Below are positions 26,668-35,404 of a stretch of DNA of 64,000 bases, piece after piece. The notes under the pieces were generated by a model. The model did no database searches. It saw nothing but the letters and a program-made list of their open reading frames with translations, and was not told where the DNA came from. Location: NCBI GenBank assembly GCA_005503065.1, contig SCOE01000007.1:62001-126000 (forward strand), written 5' to 3'. The position numbers were made by a program, and so were the translations under genes. Numbering within the stretch: the first letter of the stretch is position 1; every line of letters starts with the position of its first letter. The DNA comes from Comamonadaceae bacterium ALPHA2B (lineage in GTDB: Bacteria > Pseudomonadota > Gammaproteobacteria > Burkholderiales > Burkholderiaceae_C).

Positions 26668-27891
26668 TCAGCGGGCCGCCGCGCCGCGCTCCTTCAGGAA
26701 TTGCGTCCGCGCGCTGAGGGCGGTGTCGGTGAAGTCGGTGAACACGCCGTCCACCCCGGCGCGGTAGAAGGCCAGGTATTCCTGCACCGGGTCACCCTTG
26801 TAATCGGCTCCCAGGCGGCGCTTCTCGTTGCGAAAGGTGAAGGGGTGCACGAACAGGCCGGCCTTGTGCGCGTCGGCCACCAGCGTGGTGGGCGCCATCG
26901 TGGTGGCATCGGCGTCGTTGACCTTGCCGTCGCCGTTGATGTCGATCGCCTTGCCGTCGGCGCCGATCGTGCCCTTGAGGCTCACGATGTAGCGCTTCCA
27001 GGGGCCGATGCCGTCGGCGTACGTCCTGATCTCGGCCAGGCCCGCCGGCGTGACCATGACGTCGAAGTTGCGCTTGTCGCCCGCCTTGGTCCACTCGTAG
27101 GGGCGATCGACGGGCACGGCGTAGGTGATGGCGCCGGTCTTCATGTCCACGCCGTCGCCGTCGATCAGCTGGATGAGCTTGGTCTTCAGCCCCTTGCCCT
27201 TCATGTACTTCAGGCTGCCCGGCTCGAAGGACTGCACGAACACCGGCGCCGCCTTGCTGTTGAGGCCGGCCTGCTCCAGCATGGCGATGAGCTTGTCCTC
27301 CATCGGCAGGCCCAGGTCGCGGAAGAAGGTCGGGTTCTTGGTTTCCGGGTAGATCGCGATCGGCTTGCCGGTGCGCTGCTGCGTGGCTTTCACCAGGTCG
27401 AGCACCTCCTGGAAAGTCGGCACCTTGTAGCGGCCGTTGTACTGCTGCGGGCGCTCGGCGTCGGTGGAGATGGCACCCAGGCGCTTGATCTCGGCCAGCG
27501 TGAAGTCCTGGCTGAACCAGCCGGTCTGGGTTTCGCCGTCCACCTGCATCGTGCGCTTGCGGGCGGCGAACTCGGGCCGGCTGGCGACGTCGGTGCTCAG
27601 GGCCAGGTTGGGGTCGTGGCGGGTGATGAGAACCCCGTCCCTGGTGGAGACCAGGTCCATCTCGATCACGTCGGCGCCGAATTCGATCGCGCGTGCATAG
27701 GCCTCCAGCGTCTCCTCGGGCAGGTAGCCGGAGGCGCCGCGGTGTGCGATCACCAGCGGCGGCTGGCCGTCGAGCGTGGCGGCGCTCCCCGCGCCGGGCG
27801 CGGTGCTGCCGCAGGCCACGAGGCCCATGGTGCAGGCGAGTGCGGCCAGGGCGGCGGTGGCGCGCGGGGCGGTGGGATGCAGTGCGGGCAT
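26668..27891 (-). CDS. glpQ: Glycerophosphodiester phosphodiesterase lipoprotein with an EF-hand-like insert
   Basis: A 407-residue periplasmic enzyme that releases glycerol 3-phosphate from phospholipid head-group diesters. The N-terminus has a lipobox (GLVACG), so it is probably membrane-anchored. The catalytic motifs are VIAHRGASGYLPEET, DVIEMDLVSTRDGVLITRHD and IYPETKNP. An insertion contains DINGDGKVNDAD (26908-26943), which matches the 12-residue EF-hand/dockerin calcium loop with Asp at positions 1, 5 and 12, Asn at 3 and Gly at 6. E. coli GlpQ binds Ca2+ at the active site but I know of no such loop there. The gene is flanked by hydrolase genes but is a separate unit. Confidence 0.9.
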   Translation of the reverse strand: MPALHPTAPRATAALAALACTMGLVACGSTAPGAGSAATLDGQPPLVIAHRGASGYLPEETLEAYARAIEFGADVIEMDLVSTRDGVLITRHDPNLALSTDVASRPEFAARKRTMQVDGETQTGWFSQDFTLAEIKRLGAISTDAERPQQYNGRYKVPTFQEVLDLVKATQQRTGKPIAIYPETKNPTFFRDLGLPMEDKLIAMLEQAGLNSKAAPVFVQSFEPGSLKYMKGKGLKTKLIQLIDGDGVDMKTGAITYAVPVDRPYEWTKAGDKRNFDVMVTPAGLAEIRTYADGIGPWKRYIVSLKGTIGADGKAIDINGDGKVNDADATTMAPTTLVADAHKAGLFVHPFTFRNEKRRLGADYKGDPVQEYLAFYRAGVDGVFTDFTDTALSARTQFLKERGAAAR

Positions 27892-28013
27892 GGCAAGGGT
27901 CTCCCAGGATGGAAAGGCGGCCAGGGCAGGCGCGGAACGCGCATCCTAGTGTGGCGGCATGTCATTGCCGCGACAAGCCGCCCGGGGGCGGCGCATGGCC
28001 CACAATGCACCGC

Positions 28014-29225
28014 ATGCCCCGCCTGACTCTTTCCGACCGAAGCCTCGAGTTCGCCCAGACCCTGGTGCGCATGAACACGGTGAGCGACCGCAGCAACCTG
28101 GAACTCATCGAGTTCGCCCGCGACCACCTGGCCGGCCTGGGCGTGCGCAGCCGCATCACCTACAACGCCGAACGCACCAAGGCCAACCTGTTCGCCACGC
28201 TGGGCGCGGGCAAACCGGCTGGCGTCATCCTCTCCGGCCACACCGACACCGTGCCCTGGGACGGCCAGGCCTGGACCGTGGACCCGCTGTCGGGCCTGGT
28301 GCAGGACTTCCCCCAGGAAGACCCCGCCGGCGACGTGCAGCATTCCGAGGCGCGCCTGTACGGCCGCGGCTCGGCCGACATGAAGAGCTTCATCGCCGTG
28401 GCGCTGGCCAACGCCGAGCGCTTCCTGGAGAGCGAGGCGCCCTTCGCCGTGCATTTCGCCTTCAGCTACGAGGAGGAGATCGGCTGCTTCGGCGTGCGCG
28501 AACTGATCGCCGACCTGCGCGACGCCGGCATTCGCCCGCTGGCCTGCATCGTGGGCGAGCCGACCCTGATGGTGCCGGCCATCGCGCACAAGGGTGTGTA
28601 CCGCTACCGCTGCTGCGTGCGCGGCAAGGAGGCGCATTCCTCGCTCACGCCGCAGTCGGTCAACGCCATCGAGATGGCCGCGCGCGTGGTGGGCAAGGTG
28701 CGCGACATGGCCGAGGCCTTCGAGGCCAAGGAGAAGCGCTACGACGGCTTCGACGTGCCTTTCTCCACCGCCAGCGTGGGCCAGTTCCACGGCGGCATCG
28801 CCGACAACGTCGTGCCGCGCGACGCCGAGTTCCGCTACGAGTTCCGCGACCTGCCCACGGCCGACGCCCGCGCGATGCAGGCCGAGGTGGTGGCCTTTGC
28901 CAAGCGACTGGAGCCGGCGATGAAGAAGGTCGCGCCCGAGACCGGCATCGCCTTCGACACCATCTGCGAGATCCCGAGCTTCCTCGGCTCCGCCGGCGAT
29001 GCGGTGACCAAGCTCGCCCAGCGCCTGTCGGGCGAGCAGCGCACCACGCTGGTGGCCTTCGGCACCGAGGCGGGCCTGTTCAAGAACGCCGGCATCCCCA
29101 CCGTGGTCTGCGGCCCCGGCAGCATCACCCAGGCGCACCAGCCCGACGAGTACGTCACGCTGGACCAGCTGGCCCGTTGCGAGGCCTTCATGCACGGCCT
29201 CGCGGCCAGCCCGAAGATTGGGTGA
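28014..29225 (+). CDS. argE: Acetylornithine deacetylase
   Basis: A 403-residue M20 metallopeptidase that makes ornithine from N-acetylornithine in arginine synthesis. The visible sites are SGHTDTVPWDGQ, GRGSADMKSF (bridging Asp), YEEEIGCFGVR (catalytic Glu pair), GEPTLM and TQAHQPDEYV near the end. The ATG at 28014 is taken as start; an ATG at 28005 would add MHR. It is divergent from glpQ by 122 bp. Its 3' end is followed by the DUF445 gene 35 bp later. Confidence 0.9.
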   Translation: MPRLTLSDRSLEFAQTLVRMNTVSDRSNLELIEFARDHLAGLGVRSRITYNAERTKANLFATLGAGKPAGVILSGHTDTVPWDGQAWTVDPLSGLVQDFPQEDPAGDVQHSEARLYGRGSADMKSFIAVALANAERFLESEAPFAVHFAFSYEEEIGCFGVRELIADLRDAGIRPLACIVGEPTLMVPAIAHKGVYRYRCCVRGKEAHSSLTPQSVNAIEMAARVVGKVRDMAEAFEAKEKRYDGFDVPFSTASVGQFHGGIADNVVPRDAEFRYEFRDLPTADARAMQAEVVAFAKRLEPAMKKVAPETGIAFDTICEIPSFLGSAGDAVTKLAQRLSGEQRTTLVAFGTEAGLFKNAGIPTVVCGPGSITQAHQPDEYVTLDQLARCEAFMHGLAASPKIG

Positions 29226-29259
29226 GGCCCCGGCACCGGCGCGCCATCCGGCCGCCGGC

Positions 29260-30486
29260 ATGAAGCGTGTGGCGCTCGGGCTGCTGCTCGGCGCCGCGGC
29301 GCTCTACATCGGCGCGCAATGGGGCGAACGCGCCCACCCCCATGCCGCCTGGGGCTGGCTCACGGCCTTCGCCGAGGCAGCCATGGTGGGTGCCATCGCC
29401 GACTGGTTCGCCGTGGTGGCGCTGTTCCGCCATCCGCTGGGCCTGCCGATCCCGCACACGGCCATCGTGCCGCGCAACAAGGTGCGCATCGGCCGCAACC
29501 TGGCCCGCTTCATCTGCGACCACTTCCTGGCCACGCCGCAGGTGCTGGCCAAGCTCGAGGCCTTCGACCCGGCGCGCCGGCTGGCACAGTGGCTTTCGGA
29601 GCCGGCACGGGCGGCCCAACTGGGCACGCATGCCGTGTCGGTGCTGCGCTACGGCCTCTACGCCTTCGACGACGAGCGGGTGCGGGCCTTCCTGGCGCGT
29701 GCGGCGAGCGCCGGCATCGCGCAGGTCGACCTGTCGCGCCTCTCGGGCCAGGTGCTGGAGGCGCTCACGGCCGACGGCCGCCACCAGGAGCTGCTCAACG
29801 ACGTGCTGGGCCAGGTGTCGCGCCTGCTCGACGACGAGGCGCTGCAGGAGCAGCTGACCGAAGCCATTGCCCACGAGGTGAAGGCGCTGCGCTACGTGGG
29901 CCTCGACCAGGTGGCCGCGCGCCTGGCGACGCGCAAGATCGTGGCCGCCGTGGCCCGCACGCTGGGCGAGACGGCGGCCGACCCGGCCCACCCGCTGCGG
30001 CTGCGCTTCGACGACTTCATGCACCGCTTCGTCGCCCGGCTGCAGCACGACGAAGCCTTCATCGCCCGCGGCGAGCGCCTGCGCGCCGAGTTGCTCGCGC
30101 ACCCGGCGCTGGGCGCCTACCTGCAGGGCCTGTGGGACCAGTTGCGCGCCTGGCTCGACGCCGACCTGGCCAGGGAGGACTCGTCGGTGCGCCGCCGCGT
30201 GGCCGCCCTGGCCGCCGCGCTGGGCGGGCGCCTTGGCGCCGACGCGGCCATGCAGCGATGGATCAACGAGCAGATCCTCGCCGCCGCGCCCGCCGCCATC
30301 GAGCGCTACCGCGAGGACATCCGCCGCTACATCGAAGAGCGTGTCGCCGGCTGGGACACCGCCGAGCTCACCGACGAGGTGGAGCGCAACATCGGGCGGG
30401 ATCTGCAGTTCATCCGGATCAACGGGACGGTCGTCGGCGGGCTGGTGGGGCTGGTCATCCATGCGATGACGGTGTGGCTGGGGTGA
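29260..30486 (+). CDS. DUF445-family inner-membrane protein (YjiN-like)
   Basis: A 408-residue protein. An N-terminal hydrophobic segment (VALGLLLGAAALYIG) is followed by the DUF445 signature EAAMVGAIADWFAVVALFRHPLGLPIPHTAI and RNKVRIGRNLARFICDHFL. The long middle is helical and charged. It ends with another membrane segment (GTVVGGLVGLVIHAMTVWLG), so both termini are in the membrane with a large soluble domain between. The function of the family is not known. I start it at the ATG at 29260 rather than the TTG at 29218, because the first 14 residues of the longer frame are unlike the family. Confidence 0.85.
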   Translation: MKRVALGLLLGAAALYIGAQWGERAHPHAAWGWLTAFAEAAMVGAIADWFAVVALFRHPLGLPIPHTAIVPRNKVRIGRNLARFICDHFLATPQVLAKLEAFDPARRLAQWLSEPARAAQLGTHAVSVLRYGLYAFDDERVRAFLARAASAGIAQVDLSRLSGQVLEALTADGRHQELLNDVLGQVSRLLDDEALQEQLTEAIAHEVKALRYVGLDQVAARLATRKIVAAVARTLGETAADPAHPLRLRFDDFMHRFVARLQHDEAFIARGERLRAELLAHPALGAYLQGLWDQLRAWLDADLAREDSSVRRRVAALAAALGGRLGADAAMQRWINEQILAAAPAAIERYREDIRRYIEERVAGWDTAELTDEVERNIGRDLQFIRINGTVVGGLVGLVIHAMTVWLG

Positions 30487-30769
30487 TTGAGCTGTCGAAA
30501 CTCGCCGAGTCTCGAGCCGGATGGCGATTGCCTTGATGGCCCTGGCAACCTTCGAATGGAACTCGGGCACACATGGCTGTGGGTGGGCAACGGCGACAGC
30601 GGTGTCTTGAAACCGTCGGCTCTGAAGAGCAAGCACCTGGTCGACGGCGTCCTATCCGCGGAGACGTTGAAACTTTTCCGGTCGAGCGAATCGGCCGATG
30701 CCTCCCGGCCAAGCGGCAAGCCACTGATGTGGAGAAGGCCCGGCTGGCAATTCGCCTGGCACTCCCACA
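30487..30769. other. Intergenic stretch without a recognisable gene
   Basis: This 283-bp gap between the DUF445 gene and the 3' end of a minus-strand LysR gene has open frames on both strands of about 90-150 codons. None has a ribosome site or protein-like features. No repeat or strong hairpin was seen. Confidence 0.5.
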
Positions 30770-31705
30770 TCAAGATCGTCGTGTCGGATTCCGCTTCTGA
30801 GCGTCGACCTGCAGCAGTCCCAACTCCCTGATCGTCGTGGCCGCGAAGTCGATGAAGGCCGACACCGCCCGCGGCAGTTGCCTGCGGCTGTGATACACCA
30901 AGTGCACGCCGTTCGCTGCCGTCGCAAAGTCCGGCATCACTTCCTTCAGCCGTCCAGTTGCCACATGCGGCGCACTGAGCCCGGCCGGCAGCAGTGCAAT
31001 GCCCAGCCCGGCGAGCGCCCCCGCGAGCTGCGCCGATGCCGTGCTGGCCTGGAACGGACCGTCGACCTCGACAGGGGCCGCCGCGCGCCTGGATCCACCC
31101 AGACGCCAGACCGCCTTCGGGCCGCCGCGGGCCGGTGCGGTGATGCAGTCGTGCGCGGCGAGGTCGCGCGGTAGCGCCGGCGCTCCTCGCGCTGCCAGGT
31201 AGCCAGGACTGGCCACGAGCGTCGCGTAGCTGGTTCCCAGCTTGCGCGCGATCAGCGACGGGTCGCGGTCGGCACCGCGCATGGCAACGTCGATGCCCTC
31301 ACCCAGCAGGTCCACCCGCGCGTCGTTCAGCTCGAACTCCAGGCGCACCCGCGGATGCGCTTCGGCGAATCGCGCCACCGCATCGGCCGGAAACCAGTTG
31401 AAGAAGTCGGCAGGTGCGGCCACGCGGACCCGGCCGGCCACTTCTTTGGCATCGCTGGCCACCTGGTCCGCAACGCGCAGGAGCGCATCGACCTGGTCGG
31501 CCGACTGGGCAAAGAAGTCGCGCCCCGCATCCGTGAGCACGAGCCGGCGGGTGGTGCGCTGCATCAGGCGGGCGCCCAAGGCGGTCTCCAGCGTCTGCAC
31601 GCGGCGGCTTGCCGTGCTGGGCGGGATGCCCAGGCGGCGACCCGCCTCGGCAAAGCTGCCTGCGCGCACCACGTTGACGAAGAGTGCGATGTCGTTGAGG
31701 TCCAT
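30770..31705 (-). CDS. LysR-family transcriptional regulator
   Basis: A 311-residue LTTR. The HTH at residues 1-60 reads MDLNDIALFVNVVRAGSFAEAGRRLGIPPSTASRRVQTLE, then LGARLMQRTTRRLVLTDAG. The effector domain begins near VAAPADFFNWFPADAVARF. This is the CrgA/YhjC-like subgroup, often regulating oxidoreductase or quinone-stress genes. It is divergent from the FMN reductase/pirin/nitroreductase operon with 165 bp between starts, so it most likely controls that operon in response to quinones or electrophiles. The specific inducer is not evident. Confidence 0.88.
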   Translation of the reverse strand: MDLNDIALFVNVVRAGSFAEAGRRLGIPPSTASRRVQTLETALGARLMQRTTRRLVLTDAGRDFFAQSADQVDALLRVADQVASDAKEVAGRVRVAAPADFFNWFPADAVARFAEAHPRVRLEFELNDARVDLLGEGIDVAMRGADRDPSLIARKLGTSYATLVASPGYLAARGAPALPRDLAAHDCITAPARGGPKAVWRLGGSRRAAAPVEVDGPFQASTASAQLAGALAGLGIALLPAGLSAPHVATGRLKEVMPDFATAANGVHLVYHSRRQLPRAVSAFIDFAATTIRELGLLQVDAQKRNPTRRS

Positions 31706-31870
31706 GGGAGGGCGGCCGCATGCGAGAACCGGCCAGCAGGAAGGCGGCGTCGATTGAGAAGATTATTGAACGAGTCCATCCCACTGCGCCATCTTTATCT
31801 CTGATCGACCCGTTCCTACAGTTGGCTTCAACGGCGCAGGTTCGCGCCCTCATCCACCCAGGAGCCATCC

Positions 31871-32461
31871 GTGACCACCGTTTCCATCATCGTCGGCAGC
31901 ACCCGCGAAGGCCGCTTCTCCGAAGCCCCCGCGCGCTGGATCAAGAACCACCTGGACCAGCGTCCCGGCCTGGCCACCCGCGTCCTGGACCTGCGTGACT
32001 ACGACCTGCCGTTCTTCGACAGCGCCATGCTCCCGGGCATCCCGGGGCGCCCGCCCTACGAGAACGAGGCCGTGCGCCGTTGGACGCAACAGATCGGCAG
32101 TTCTGACGCCTTCGTCGTCGCCACGCCCGAGTACAACCATGGCGCTCCCGCCGTGCTCAAGAATGCACTGGACTGGGTTTATCCCGAATGGCAGCGCAAG
32201 CCGATCGGCTTCGTGAGCTGGGGCAGCGTGGGCGGCGCCCGCGCGGTGCAGCAACTGCGCGAAACCTCCATCGAACTGCAGATGGCGCCCATCCGAAATG
32301 CCGTGCACATCCCGGTCGGGGCGATCTTTGCGCACTTCCAGGGCAAGACCGACGAGGTCGATGCCGCGCTAAAGGCCCAGGACGACCAGGCCGGCAAGCT
32401 CATCGATGACCTGCTGTGGTGGGCCCATGCGCTCAAGGCTGCCCGCAAAGCAACCGCCTGA
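31871..32461 (+). CDS. NADPH-dependent FMN reductase
   Basis: A 196-residue flavodoxin-fold enzyme. IIVGSTREGRFSEAPARWI holds the FMN phosphate loop and TPEYNHGAPAVLKNALDWVY the second flavin-binding motif, both standard for ChrR/YieF quinone and chromate reductases. WGSVGGARAVQQLRET matches the third conserved patch. The gene heads an operon with pirin and nitroreductase genes (16-bp and 22-bp gaps), a set seen together in responses to quinones and nitroaromatics. It works in the cytoplasm. Confidence 0.9.
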   Translation: MTTVSIIVGSTREGRFSEAPARWIKNHLDQRPGLATRVLDLRDYDLPFFDSAMLPGIPGRPPYENEAVRRWTQQIGSSDAFVVATPEYNHGAPAVLKNALDWVYPEWQRKPIGFVSWGSVGGARAVQQLRETSIELQMAPIRNAVHIPVGAIFAHFQGKTDEVDAALKAQDDQAGKLIDDLLWWAHALKAARKATA

Positions 32462-32476
32462 TCCAGGGAGATCCAC

Positions 32477-33352
32477 ATGCCAGCAGTCGCACCGGAAGTC
32501 GCCCGCCACGTCGCTGACAAGCCGCGCAGGATCGTGGCGCGCACCAAGGGCCGCCGCAACGGCCCCGCGGTCCGCCTCATGAGCCCGTCGGACTTCGGCC
32601 AGCTCCTCAAGCCGTTCGTGTTCCTGGACTTCTTCGACAACCAGGGGCCGCCGTTCGTGGGGGCGCTGCATCCGCACTCGGGCATCGCCACGCTGTCCTA
32701 CCTGATCGACGGCCGCATGGATCTGATCGACCCGGACGGCAACACCGTAATGCTGCCCGGCGGCGGGGTGGAGTGGATGCAGGCCGGGCGCGGCATGTGG
32801 CATGGCGGCAGCGTGGGCGACAGCGGCCACGGGCGCGTGCGTGGCTTCCAGCTCTGGGTGGCGTTGCCGCCCGCACTGGAGCTCGGCCCCACGGTGGCTG
32901 CCTTCCAGTCAACCGAGCAGATTGTCAGCGCCGGGCCTGCGCGTGTGCTGCTGGGCAGCTACGGCGGCGTCAGCAGCGCCATCCAGGCGCCTTCGCCGAT
33001 GGCCTTCCTGGCGGTGAAGCTTCAAGCGGGCGAGCGCTGGACGTACACACCGCCGCCAGGGCACACCGTGCTCTGGTCGTCGCCAGTGGAAGGCGGCCTT
33101 CTCGCGGATGGCTTGTGCCTGTACCCCGAAGAACTGATTGCCTTCGACGAGTCGAACGAGCCCGTCGTGTTCGATGCGCTGACGGACGCGCAGTTCATCC
33201 TCGGCTCCGCCGTGCCGCATCCGCACGACCTGGCGCTGGGCTACTACTCCGTCCACACTTCGCCGCAGGCGCTGGCGGATGGCGAGGCACACATCCAGGC
33301 GGTCGGCAGGCGCCTGGTCGCGCAGGGCCGACTGAGCCCGCGTGTGCTCTGA
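32477..33352 (+). CDS. Pirin-family protein
   Basis: A 291-residue bicupin. The N-terminal cupin has HPHSGIATLSYLIDG (candidate metal-binding His pair) and GGGVEWMQAGRGMWHGG with a further His; in place of the usual Glu after the third His, the sequence reads WHGG, so the metal set is altered relative to the classic HxH...H-x-E pattern. The C-terminal cupin is diverged. Bacterial pirins include a quercetin 2,3-dioxygenase (E. coli YhhW). ATG 32477 has AGGGAGA upstream. The gene is flanked by reductase genes, which suggests dioxygenase or redox functions. Confidence 0.88.
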   Translation: MPAVAPEVARHVADKPRRIVARTKGRRNGPAVRLMSPSDFGQLLKPFVFLDFFDNQGPPFVGALHPHSGIATLSYLIDGRMDLIDPDGNTVMLPGGGVEWMQAGRGMWHGGSVGDSGHGRVRGFQLWVALPPALELGPTVAAFQSTEQIVSAGPARVLLGSYGGVSSAIQAPSPMAFLAVKLQAGERWTYTPPPGHTVLWSSPVEGGLLADGLCLYPEELIAFDESNEPVVFDALTDAQFILGSAVPHPHDLALGYYSVHTSPQALADGEAHIQAVGRRLVAQGRLSPRVL

Positions 33353-33374
33353 GAGCGACAGGGACGACATCGCC

Positions 33375-33977
33375 ATGACCGAACGTCAACCCCTCGTGGC
33401 CGCCGCGCTTTCCCAGTTGTTCACCGACGCGCGATCACACCACCACTGGACCGACCGCGCGGTGTCCGACGACCAGCTTCGGAGCCTGTACGAACTCGTG
33501 AAGTGGGGGCCGACCAGCGGCAACCTGCAGCCGGCCCGTATCGTCTTCGTGCGGTCCGAGGAAGGCAAGCGCAAGCTCTACCCGGCCCTGCAAGGAATGG
33601 GCAGCAACTCCGAGCAGGTGAGGGCGGCGCCAGTGACGGCCATCATCGCCCAGGACATGCGCTTCTTCGACCAGGCGCCGCGGCTGTTTCCGCGCACGAA
33701 CTTCAAGCCGATGTTCGAGGCGGATGCGGCCTTTGCCGCGTCCATCGCCTTCCGCAGCAGCTCGCTCACCGGCGCCTACCTCATGCTGGCGGCGCGTGGG
33801 CTGGGCCTGGACGTCTGCCCGATGTCCGGCTTCCACAACGAGCTCCTGGATGACGCCTTCTTCCGAGGCACGTCGTGGAAGGCGAACTTCATCTGCACCA
33901 TCGGCCACGGCGACGACGCCAGGCTCTACCCACGCGATCCGCGCCTGAGCTTCGACGAAGCCTGCCGGCTGGCGTGA
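33375..33977 (+). CDS. Nitroreductase-family protein (RutE-like)
   Basis: A 200-residue FMN protein. Motifs seen are ALSQLFTDARSHHHWTDRAVSDDQLRSLYELVKWGPTSGNLQPARIVFV (the WGPTSGNxQP FMN/substrate loop) and AYLMLAARGLGLDVCPMSGF. These and the 200-aa length match the RutE/HadB branch (malonic semialdehyde reductase), as opposed to NfsB nitroreductases. ATG 33375 is preferred over an earlier in-frame start because MTERQ sits at the usual distance from the first helix. It ends the FMN reductase, pirin, nitroreductase operon. Confidence 0.87.
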   Translation: MTERQPLVAAALSQLFTDARSHHHWTDRAVSDDQLRSLYELVKWGPTSGNLQPARIVFVRSEEGKRKLYPALQGMGSNSEQVRAAPVTAIIAQDMRFFDQAPRLFPRTNFKPMFEADAAFAASIAFRSSSLTGAYLMLAARGLGLDVCPMSGFHNELLDDAFFRGTSWKANFICTIGHGDDARLYPRDPRLSFDEACRLA

Positions 33978-34022
33978 TCGAACAGAAAGGCATCGGCAGC
34001 ATCGGCCTCACCGGCGCGGGGC

Positions 34023-34169
34023 ATGCGCACCTCGCTGTCCAGCGGCCCGCGCCCCGAAGCGGTGGTGTGCGGCAACAACCTGGTGGCGTTGGGTGCCTAC
34101 GACGTAATGCGCTCTATAAAAAAGTGCTGCAAACGCGCGCTGCGCTTGCGGCACTTGCTATCTATTTAG
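34023..34169 (+). pseudogene. Remnant of a LacI-family regulator
   Basis: The frame reads MRTSLSS, then GPRPEAVVCGNNLVALGAYDVMR (about 20 residues), the characteristic segment of the periplasmic-binding-like sensor domain of LacI/PurR proteins (RPdAvvcgNNlvalGAyd). It stops abruptly after MRS, where the hairpin repeat at 34118 begins, and continues with unrelated sequence to a stop at 34167-34169. No HTH or other part of the regulator is present nearby. It is a short fossil whose 3' part seems cut by the repeat. The call rests on a short match by eye. Confidence 0.5.
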
Positions 34170-34173
34170 TAGC
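34118..34173 (-). terminator. Repeat-derived transcription terminator after the Liv-type binding-protein gene
   Basis: Reading the minus strand past the stop codon at 34177 there is GCTACTAAATAGATAGC (the 17-nt hairpin of the repeat family). A stem of 13 bases (34124-34136 with 34142-34154, 12 of 13 paired) follows and then a run of six T (34118-34123). That order, GC stem then U-tract, is a Rho-independent terminator for the binding-protein transcript. It appears to be a copy of the repeat family used as a terminator. The A-rich side faces the LacI remnant. Confidence 0.6.
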
Positions 34174-34176
34174 AAA

Positions 34177-35304
34177 TCAGGTGCGGATGCGGCCGTCGCC
34201 CGTGATCATCGACAGCTCCACGAACTTCGAGGCCACGTGGTTCTTCGGCGAGAAGGAGACCTCGAAGCCGCCGAACTGCTGGCGGTCGATGCTCTCGAGC
34301 CCGGCGATGAGGCCATCGCGCGAGGGCTTGCCGCCGCTGCGCTTCAGGCCTTCCACCAGCACGCGCGCGGCGAGGTAGCCCTCGATGCTGGAGAAGTTCG
34401 CCTGCACCTTGCCGCCGCCCTTGCGCGCGGCGTCGTTGAACTCGCGCGTGATGGCGTTGGCGCTGCTGTAGGGCGAGGGCATGACTTGCGAGACGACGAT
34501 GCCGGCGCCGTCCTTGCCCAGTTCGTCCGCCAGCGCCTGCGTGCCGACGAAGGACACGTTGTAGAAGGTGCCGCCATAGCCGGCCTTGCGCGCCTCGCGG
34601 ATGAAGGCGGCGCAGCTCTTGTACGCGCTGACCTGCACGATCGCGTCGGGCCTGGCCGCCACCAGTGTCTTCACGGCCGTCGCCACGTCGACCGAATTGC
34701 GTTCCACCGTCGCCGCCGCCACGGGCTTGAGCTGGTGCTGCGCCAGGGCCAGCGTGACGCCGTCCAGCCCGGCCTTGCCGTAGGCATCGTTCTGGTGGAA
34801 GACGGCGATCTTCTTCAGGCCCAGGTGATGCAGCTGGTTCACGATCAGCGCCGTCTCGTCGTTGTACGAAGCGCGCAGGTGGAACACGTTCTTCTGGAAG
34901 GGCTCGCGCAGGCTCATGGCGCCGGTGAAGGGCGCGATGAAGGGCACCCTGTCCTTCACGGCCAGCGGCAGCGCCGCCATGCTCGTGGGCGTTCCGATGT
35001 AGCCGAAGAGGGCGAACACGTCCTCATCGATCAGCTGGCGCGTATTGGCCACCGTGCGCTCGGGCTCGTAGCCGTCGTCGAGCTGCTTGATCACCACCTT
35101 GCGCGCGCCGGGCTGGGCGCCGTACTGGTCGAGGAAGAGCTTGGCGCCTTCGTAGAACTGCACGCCCAGCTGCGCGGCCGGCCCCGTGAAGGGCGCCGAC
35201 TGGCCGAGCACGATCGGTGCCTCGCCCTGCGCGCGTGCCACGCGCGCGAAACCGGCCAGCACCGATGCGCCGGTGCCCAAGGAAAAATGTCTGCGATTGA
35301 TCAT
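34177..35304 (-). CDS. Branched-chain-type ABC solute-binding protein (LivK-like)
   Basis: A 375-residue periplasmic binding protein. ATG 35304 starts MINRRHFSLGTGASVLAGF...ARA, a twin-arginine-like signal (NRRHFSL). The mature protein has the type I binding fold of the LivK/Peripla_BP_6 family: IVLGQSAPFTGPAAQLG, then IKQLDDGYEPERTVANTRQLI, FGYIGTPTSMAALP, FHLRASYNDETALIVNQLHHLG and VQVSAYKSCAAFIREARKAG. Orphan binding proteins of this type are abundant in Comamonadaceae, often without their transporter genes nearby, as here. Ligand unknown; aromatic acids or amino acids are usual. Confidence 0.88.
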   Translation of the reverse strand: MINRRHFSLGTGASVLAGFARVARAQGEAPIVLGQSAPFTGPAAQLGVQFYEGAKLFLDQYGAQPGARKVVIKQLDDGYEPERTVANTRQLIDEDVFALFGYIGTPTSMAALPLAVKDRVPFIAPFTGAMSLREPFQKNVFHLRASYNDETALIVNQLHHLGLKKIAVFHQNDAYGKAGLDGVTLALAQHQLKPVAAATVERNSVDVATAVKTLVAARPDAIVQVSAYKSCAAFIREARKAGYGGTFYNVSFVGTQALADELGKDGAGIVVSQVMPSPYSSANAITREFNDAARKGGGKVQANFSSIEGYLAARVLVEGLKRSGGKPSRDGLIAGLESIDRQQFGGFEVSFSPKNHVASKFVELSMITGDGRIRT

Positions 35305-35404
35305 CGGAAAACCCCCTCGCACGCCGCCCCGGCGCACGCACTAGACTCGGTCGGCCGCAGCCCTACGCCACGGCCTTGCCCTTGTCGCTCTTGATGTTGT
35401 TGTC

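Noticed and set aside
30487-30831. A 114-codon frame before the LysR gene
   Set aside because: It starts in the DUF445 stop region, has no ribosome site, overlaps the LysR 3' end and its sequence is unlike any protein pattern.
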